A DNA stretch of 64,000 nt from positions 248,001 through 312,000 of the forward strand of contig NZ_PKOJ01000001.1 in NCBI RefSeq assembly GCF_002860325.1, in the 5' to 3' direction. Source of the stretch: Neptunicoccus cionae (GTDB lineage Bacteria > Pseudomonadota > Alphaproteobacteria > Rhodobacterales > Rhodobacteraceae). Position 1 is the first letter of the stretch. Every line of letters begins with the position of its first letter. This document shows, piece by piece, positions 57,968-64,000 of this stretch. The notes beneath the pieces were generated by a model. The model had not been told where the DNA came from. It saw only the letters and a list, made by a program, of their open reading frames with translations, and searched no databases. The position numbers were made by a program, and so were the translations under genes.

Positions 57968-59421
57968 TTGGACTCTTTCGTCTTGGCTTTTGTTTTGGCT
58001 TTCTTCTTTTCAGATGTAACCTTGTACTGCTCGGGGATGGGCATCCGGTTGAATGCATCCAGCCCGGCAATTTTATAGGCTTCGGCAAGGGTCGGGTAAT
58101 TGAAGGTGTTCTCGATAAAGTAATCCACGGTGCCCTTCAGGTTCAGAACCGCCTGCGCAATGTGGATCAGTTCGGTCGCGCCTTCGCCCATGATCTGCAC
58201 GCCCAACAGACGGCGGGTTTTCAAGGACACCAGCATTTTCAACATGCCGTTTTCAATCCCCATAATATGCCCGCGTGAGGTCTCGGAGAACCGCGCCAGA
58301 CCGATTTCGTAGGGGATGCCCCGTTCCTGTACTTCTTCTTCGGACATGCCGCAGGTGGACATTTCAGGCACCGAATAAATGCCATAAGGGAACCACGGCG
58401 ATTGTGGCAGGGTCGGCGTATCAAGCGCATGGCAGGCCGCAACACGCCCCTGTTGCAACGATGTAGAGGCAAGCGAGGGGAAACCGATCACATCGCCCGC
58501 CGCATAGATATGGGGGACAGCAGATTGATAGGTTTCGCGGTTTACACTGATCCGGCCACGGTGATCGGTTTCCAGCCCGACGGCTTCCAGATTCAGCGCC
58601 TCTGTCGCCCCCATGCGTCCAGCCGCAAACAACAGCATTTCAGCGCGGACGTGACGACCGTTTTCCATCGAAATCTCGACAAAGTCGCCCTTCTGTTCGA
58701 CCAGATCGACCTTGGAGCCTAGGCGCAGATCGATGCCCATCTCGCGGATTTGTTGCGTAAATTCAGCGATTAGCGTGTTGTCGATAAAGTCCAAAAAACT
58801 GTCGCGGGGTTCAACCAGAGTCACTTGCACGTCCAGCGAACAAAGGATCGTGGCATATTCCACCCCGATTACGCCCGCACCGATCACGATCATGCTGCGC
58901 GGGATGTTGGGCAGCGTCAGGATTTCGTCGCTGTCAAAGACAGTAGTGCCGTTGAAGGGAATATACTCGGGCCTGAAAGGCTTGGTTCCGGTACAGATTA
59001 CAAAGCTGTCAGATGAGATTTCAGTGGTTTCTCCGTCAAGGCTCTTAACCTCTATCACATTTTCGGAGATAAACCGCGCTTCACCTTCCATCGTTTCAAC
59101 ACGGTTACGGGTAAACTGGTGTTCCAGCACATCCACTTCGTAATCCAGTGTCTTGTGAAGGCGGGCCTGAAGGTCCGCAGACTGGATGCCGTCCCGTGCG
59201 CGGTAGGACCGGCCGTAAAAGCTCCGCTCTCGCCAGCCTGACAGGTTCAGCGCGGTTTCCCGCAGGGTTTTTGACGGGATGGTGCCGGTGTGAACAGACA
59301 CGCCTCCCACACGCTCGTTGCGTTCTACCACCAGAACCTTGCGGTGCAGCTTCGCCGCTTGGATCGCGGCAGATTTTCCGGCAGGTCCACTGCCAATAAC
59401 AACCAGATCATAGCGGCTCAT
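57964..59421 (-). CDS. sthA: Soluble (Si-specific) NAD(P)+ transhydrogenase
   Basis: The enzyme exchanges hydride between NADPH and NAD+. The 485-residue flavoprotein of the disulfide reductase family has FAD motif GSGPAG at 10-15 and GTIPSKTLRE, in which the redox cysteines of lipoamide dehydrogenase are replaced, the SthA signature. The NAD domain has VIGAGVIGVEYA. The last 16 residues are lysine-rich (KKKAKTKAKTKESK), about 18 residues longer than E. coli SthA. It follows fghA by three bases. Confidence 0.94.
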   Translation of the reverse strand: MSRYDLVVIGSGPAGKSAAIQAAKLHRKVLVVERNERVGGVSVHTGTIPSKTLRETALNLSGWRERSFYGRSYRARDGIQSADLQARLHKTLDYEVDVLEHQFTRNRVETMEGEARFISENVIEVKSLDGETTEISSDSFVICTGTKPFRPEYIPFNGTTVFDSDEILTLPNIPRSMIVIGAGVIGVEYATILCSLDVQVTLVEPRDSFLDFIDNTLIAEFTQQIREMGIDLRLGSKVDLVEQKGDFVEISMENGRHVRAEMLLFAAGRMGATEALNLEAVGLETDHRGRISVNRETYQSAVPHIYAAGDVIGFPSLASTSLQQGRVAACHALDTPTLPQSPWFPYGIYSVPEMSTCGMSEEEVQERGIPYEIGLARFSETSRGHIMGIENGMLKMLVSLKTRRLLGVQIMGEGATELIHIAQAVLNLKGTVDYFIENTFNYPTLAEAYKIAGLDAFNRMPIPEQYKVTSEKKKAKTKAKTKESK

Positions 59422-59424
59422 GTA

Positions 59425-60258
59425 TTATACTCCGTAAAGGGCGTCTGCGTGGAAGGCGACGTGGTCTTCCATGAAGGTTGAGACAAAGAAATAGCTGTGG
59501 TCATACCCCGCCTGCATCCGGAATGTACCGGGCTGGCGCCGTGCGGCCATGGCTTCGGACAGGGCCTCCGGCTTGAGAAGGTCCAGAAAATTGTCAGCGC
59601 TGCCCTGATCGATCAGGACGTGGGACGGGTGGCCGGTTTCCCGCATCAAAAGCGTTGCGTCATGGGCGGCCCAAGCGGCCTCATCATCGCCCAGATAGGC
59701 GGATAGTTGTTTGCGGCCCCAATCCGAAGCAGTCGGGTTGGCGATTGGCGCAAAGGCAGAGACGGAAGTGTATTGATCCGGACGCGCCATAGCCAGCGTC
59801 AGCGCACCATGTCCGCCCATGGAATGGCCGGTGATGCCCTGTGCCTCTTCCAGCAGGGGAAATTCCCGAAACAGCAGCGCGGGCAGTTCATCTGCGATAT
59901 AGTCGAACATCCTGTAATGCGGTGCCCAAGGGTCTTGGGTCGCGTTCACATAGAACCCGGCCCCTTTACCCAGATCATAGGCGTCGTCATCGGCAACATC
60001 CTCACCCCGCGGCGAGGTATCCGGAAAGACCAGCGCAATTCCGTTTTCCGCCGCCCAGCGTTGCGCACCTGCTTTGGTCATGGCGTTTTCATGGGTGCAG
60101 GTCAAACCTGACAGATACCACAGCACCGGAACCTCTTGCAGTTCGGCCTGTGGCGGCACAAACAGGCCGAATGTCATGTCGCCCTTGCAGCTTTCCGAAC
60201 GGTGCGAATAGACCCCCTGTACCCCGTCAAAGCACTTGTTTTCCGATAGCATTTCCAT
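59425..60258 (-). CDS. fghA: S-formylglutathione hydrolase
   Basis: The enzyme releases formate and glutathione in formaldehyde detoxification. The 277-residue esterase-D-type protein has nucleophile S146 in TGHSMGGHG, plus IDQGSADNF and AGYDHSYFF for the acid and base. It heads the operon fghA-sthA-yaiI-ocd-selO. Its partner frmA lies 2.8 kb away on the same strand, separated by four genes, one of them the orphan DUF4157 gene. Confidence 0.95.
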   Translation of the reverse strand: MEMLSENKCFDGVQGVYSHRSESCKGDMTFGLFVPPQAELQEVPVLWYLSGLTCTHENAMTKAGAQRWAAENGIALVFPDTSPRGEDVADDDAYDLGKGAGFYVNATQDPWAPHYRMFDYIADELPALLFREFPLLEEAQGITGHSMGGHGALTLAMARPDQYTSVSAFAPIANPTASDWGRKQLSAYLGDDEAAWAAHDATLLMRETGHPSHVLIDQGSADNFLDLLKPEALSEAMAARRQPGTFRMQAGYDHSYFFVSTFMEDHVAFHADALYGV

Positions 60259-60392
60259 TGCGGATCTCCGTCATTTTTCATCAGGCCTAGCCGAGATTCA
60301 TGCTCGCCTCAACAGATCAATCGTCTTGAGGGTGGTTTCGTGCTATGCTTGGCCCATTGATCCCAAGTCCATAAGCAAAAGGAAGCCATCCG

Positions 60393-60764
60393 ATGGTTAA
60401 TATTCCCGAGACTGTGAAGACCGTGATTGAAGATGAAAAGGGCAAGCGTGCCATTTCAAAGAAATTAAAAGAATTGCCGGAAGACACGACCGCCAAGAAA
60501 CTGTCACCGGCGATTGCAAAATCGATGAAAGACTCTTTCAAAGGTGATTTCAAGAAAGTCATGTTGCACACGGGGGGCAACATCAAGGAGGTTGGAAAGT
60601 CTATCAAAGCCAAAGTGTTTACGGTGGACTACGACATGTATTTCGCCAAAGCCGCTGATGCCAAAAATGTAGAGTTGATCGCACATGAACTGACCCATGT
60701 TGCGCAACAAAACGGCGGCACCTATCCCAAATCCACCAAAGGAAAGGCGCTGGTGTCTAAGTAG
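60393..60764 (+). CDS. Standalone DUF4157-domain protein (HExxH metalloprotease-like)
   Basis: The 123-residue, very lysine-rich protein (23 Lys, basic) consists almost wholly of a DUF4157 domain. It has the conserved FKKVMLHTGGNIKEVGKSI and KVFTVDYDMYFA strands and the zinc motif H98-E-L-T-H102 in IAHELTHVAQQ. DUF4157 is known mainly as a fused leader of effectors of extracellular contractile injection systems and other secreted toxins. A free-standing copy with no toxin part or injection genes nearby is unusual. AAGGAAG precedes the ATG. GC is about 46 percent (138 of 300 bases, 60421-60720) against about 60 percent in flanking sequence, partly explained by the lysine codons. It sits between two minus-strand operons. 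Confidence 0.8.
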   Translation: MVNIPETVKTVIEDEKGKRAISKKLKELPEDTTAKKLSPAIAKSMKDSFKGDFKKVMLHTGGNIKEVGKSIKAKVFTVDYDMYFAKAADAKNVELIAHELTHVAQQNGGTYPKSTKGKALVSK

Positions 60765-61695
60765 GCCCGTTGCTGATCACCCAGCCCAGCACCACTGACA
60801 GGGTCGCTACACTGGCCACTGTAGACATCAGGATGGTGGAAGACACCCGCGCAGGGGCGACACCGTAGTGCTGCGCCAGAATATAGATATTGCCCGCAGT
60901 CGGCATGGCTGCGGTTGCAATCATGATACCGGCTGCAAACGGGTCTACATCAAACACCCAAAGCGCGAAAAAGGCGACTGCGGCGGGCTGGATCACCAGT
61001 GTTCCAAAGCTGAGCCAGACGGCAATAGCAGGCCGTTCCGCCGTTTGCCCGACGAGAGATGCACCAATCGCGAACAGCGCGCACGGGGTCGCTGCAGAGC
61101 CGAGTATCCGCAAAAAATCATCCGCAGGCTGTGGCACCGGAAATTCCAGCGCCGACCAGATCAGACCGAGTGTCATGGACATAACCATCGGATTTTTCAG
61201 CAGGCCAACCCCGATCCGGCGCAAGGATCCAAGGGACACAGACCCTTCCCGCGATGCGGTTATCAGGATCACGACCAATGATCCGAAAACAATCAGATCA
61301 ATCGCCAGCACAAACAGGACCGGCGCGGCAGCGGCATCACCCAGCAAGGCTACCAGCATGGGCAGGGCCAGAAAACCGGCGTTCCCGATCACGGCACATT
61401 GTGCCTCGATCGCTGCGATGGCCCATCCGGTTCCCCGTATCAGGGCCACGACAGTGAACAAAAGATACACGGCAACACAGCCCGCCAGATAAGCCAGCCC
61501 GAATTGCAGATCGAAAATTTCGGTAATGGGAAGGGAACTGGAAAACCGCAACAGCATGGCGCTGAGAGCGAAGTAGAAGACGAATTTGGTCAGATAGGTC
61601 GTGGCCTCTGGCCCGAAAAATCGCGTTGCAGCAGCGAGATATCCTATCGCAATAAGCGCAAAGAACGGCAAGGTTTGCAGGAATATCTCTAACAT
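60757..61695 (-). CDS. AEC-family permease (auxin-efflux-carrier type)
   Basis: The 312-residue membrane protein has about ten hydrophobic segments in two inverted groups. The family pattern is visible in LTKFVFYFALSAMLLRF, GNAGFLALPM and AAMPTAGNIYILAQ. Family members export or take up organic acids and similar anions. It follows the nitroreductase gene by nine bases. Its end overlaps the DUF4157 gene by eight bases on the opposite strand. Confidence 0.88.
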   Translation of the reverse strand: MLEIFLQTLPFFALIAIGYLAAATRFFGPEATTYLTKFVFYFALSAMLLRFSSSLPITEIFDLQFGLAYLAGCVAVYLLFTVVALIRGTGWAIAAIEAQCAVIGNAGFLALPMLVALLGDAAAAPVLFVLAIDLIVFGSLVVILITASREGSVSLGSLRRIGVGLLKNPMVMSMTLGLIWSALEFPVPQPADDFLRILGSAATPCALFAIGASLVGQTAERPAIAVWLSFGTLVIQPAAVAFFALWVFDVDPFAAGIMIATAAMPTAGNIYILAQHYGVAPARVSSTILMSTVASVATLSVVLGWVISNGPT

Positions 61696-61704
61696 TTCAA
61701 TTTC

Positions 61705-62388
61705 TTATAAAACGGTCATAATCTGGGAAAGCGGCTTTTTGTGTTTGGCGATCTCCGGCACGGTTGCTGTATCGCTGGGGTGGCCTACTGCGATGATCAT
61801 CGTCGCCTTCTCAGAAGATGGCCTGCCGCACATGTCATTCAGGAATTTCATCGGGTTCGGTGTGTGGGTCAGGCTGACCAGACCTGCGTGATGCAGGGCA
61901 GCCAGTAGAAATCCCGTGGCTATGCCAACACTTTCCGGCACGTAGTAATTCTTGAACTTCTCTCCGTCCTCGCGCATCCCGTAGCGTTCGGCAAAGACTA
62001 CGATCAGCCAGGGGGCGTCGGTCAGGTGGGGTTTGTGCTTGTCGGTGCCAATGGGTTCCAGCGCTGCCAGCCATTCCGCGCCGGCACCGCCTTCATAAAA
62101 GGCGTCTTCTTCGGATTCTGCGGCAGCCCTTACTCGGGCCTTCATGTCGGGGTTGCGGATGGCCACAAAATGCCAGGGCTGGTGGTTGGCCCCGCTGGGG
62201 GCGGTACCGGCGGCGGCGATGCAATCCTCGATCACGCCCCGATCCACATCCCGATCCGAATAATCCCGCACCGTATGCCGTTTGCGCATGAAATTCATGA
62301 AAGACAGCGCATGAAAGCGGGTCTCTTCGTCTGTATACTCAAAGCGGTCGGGCAGGGGGATCGGGGTGTATTTCGGGGGCTGGGTCAC
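61705..62388 (-). CDS. Nitroreductase-family flavoprotein
   Basis: The 227-residue protein has the FMN-binding SFMNFMRKRHTVRDYSDRDV start, AAGTAPSGANHQPWHFVAI and the VGIATGFLLAALHHAGL core. The GHPSDTATVPEI motif is near the end. These fit the iodotyrosine-deiodinase-like nitroreductase branch. The start is a GTG overlapping the NYN stop (GTGA). The natural substrate is unknown. Confidence 0.9.
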   Translation of the reverse strand: MTQPPKYTPIPLPDRFEYTDEETRFHALSFMNFMRKRHTVRDYSDRDVDRGVIEDCIAAAGTAPSGANHQPWHFVAIRNPDMKARVRAAAESEEDAFYEGGAGAEWLAALEPIGTDKHKPHLTDAPWLIVVFAERYGMREDGEKFKNYYVPESVGIATGFLLAALHHAGLVSLTHTPNPMKFLNDMCGRPSSEKATMIIAVGHPSDTATVPEIAKHKKPLSQIMTVL

Positions 62389-63097
62389 TTTGTTTTCGCC
62401 TTTTCCTGTACAAAGACTACATTGCCCCGTTTCGTGACTTTGAATTTGCTGATTTCGTTGATCAGATCCAGCAAACGTTTCTTGCCAAAAGAACGGGGGT
62501 CAAAATCGGGATAACGTTTGTTCAGCTCTTGTACCACCTGGCTGAGATGGACCTCTTCGTTATCCTCGTTGATGGCGCGCAGGGCCGTGCGGATACGGTT
62601 GTAGGCAAAATTCAGGTCTGCTTTTTCTACAGTCGGTCCTGTCTTGGCATCCTCCGCCTTGGGTAGCAGGTTTTCGATAAAAATGAACCGCTTGCAGGCC
62701 ATTCTGAAGGCTTCTGGAGTTTTGCGCTCCCCGATGCCGTAGACATGCACTCCTTCTTCGCGGATGCGGTGCGCCAGACGGGTATAGTCCCCGTCTGACG
62801 ATACAATGAAGAACCCGTCATAAAGACCCGAATGCAACTGGTCGATGGCGTCAATTACCAGAGCAATATCGCTGGCATTCTTGCCGGTTGTGGTGCTTGG
62901 AACGTGTTGGGCCACGATGCCAAACTTGACCTGATTTTCCGACCAGCGGTTCATGCGAGAGCTGGAAAAATCCCCGTAAATGCGGCGCAAGCTGATCTCA
63001 CCGAAACTGGCAATTTCTTCCAGTATCACCTCGGCGTAAGCCGCACTGACGTTGTCGCCGTCAATAAAGACGGCGAGTCGGGGGATGTTTGCGTCGA

Positions 63098-63101
<4 letters not shown>
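62385..63101 (-). CDS. NYN-domain (LabA-like) protein with C-terminal OST-HTH/LOTUS domain
   Basis: The 238-residue protein has a PIN-like NYN domain (about 5-150) with acidic sites LAVFIDGDNVSAAYA, NASDIALVIDAID and FIVSSDGDYTRL, as in RNA-cleaving LabA/LOTUS proteins. A C-terminal OST-HTH/LOTUS domain (about 160-235) contains EEVHLSQVVQELNKRYPDF. It may act on RNA. The start is a TTG overlapping the frmA stop (TTGA), and no better start is visible nearby. Its place after frmA is unexpected for RNA processing. Confidence 0.85.

Positions 63102-64000
<899 letters not shown>

Noticed and set aside
60259-60392. Attachment sites or insertion-sequence ends flanking the DUF4157 gene.
   Set aside because: I found no direct or inverted repeats at the edges and no integrase or transposase nearby, so transfer is suggested only by base composition and position.

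Overview
This is an ordinary chromosomal stretch of an alphaproteobacterium, almost certainly a member of the Rhodobacteraceae (Roseobacter group). The evidence is a divergent regB/regA redox two-component pair, a hemD-Mic60-HemY-like cluster, a map-radC pair, a tsaE-amgK-murU-addB-addA-trxA run, a soluble transhydrogenase beside S-formylglutathione hydrolase, and tightly packed genes with many ATGA, GTGA and TGATG overlaps. Genus cannot be fixed from the sequence alone. I find no rRNA, tRNA, CRISPR array, transposase or prophage, and no gene-free gap longer than about 260 bases.

Layout. 1-8.8 kb: the end of a LysR regulator, an OmpA-domain protein, an AhpD-like protein, a GNAT acetyltransferase, a CinA-type protein, sfsA, map and radC, then a PstS-like/OmpA fusion and a secreted protein of unknown function lying downstream of secA. 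9-14.7 kb: secA, divergent from a parvulin isomerase, argJ (with an unusual lysine-rich coiled-coil leader) and mutT. 14.7-29.3 kb: hemH, a methyltransferase, comF-grxC-nitrilase-marR, ubiG, a prolyl iminopeptidase, a BenE transporter, a dienoyl-CoA reductase-type flavoenzyme, three proteins without assigned function, a CPBP membrane protease, accD and folC. 29.4-41.1 kb, all on the minus strand: regB, a PAS protein without an output domain, tsaE, amgK, murU, addB, addA and trxA. 41.3-54.2 kb: regA, cdd, a LysR gene with a divergent 55-codon gene, an HD hydrolase, ahcY, DUF2853, an extensin-like protein, EVE, gpsA, tsaD, hemD, Mic60 and a HemY-like protein. 54.1-64 kb: a minus-strand run fghA-sthA-yaiI-ocd-selO-hydrolase and a second minus-strand run frmA-NYN-nitroreductase-AEC, separated by one plus-strand orphan DUF4157 gene of clearly lower GC.

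Shared themes are glutathione-linked formaldehyde oxidation (frmA, fghA), thiol and redox control (trxA, grxC, regA/regB, sthA), heme synthesis (hemH, hemD, HemY-like), t6A tRNA modification (tsaD, tsaE), peptidoglycan recycling (amgK, murU) and double-strand-break repair (addA, addB).

The points most worth a second look are the RegB kinase, which has leucine where the redox-active cysteine of R. capsulatus RegB lies; the orphan low-GC DUF4157 metalloprotease-like gene; the coiled-coil extension on ArgJ; and the small or unassigned proteins at 43.8 kb and 24-25 kb. I did not find a clear undescribed multi-gene defence or mobile system here.
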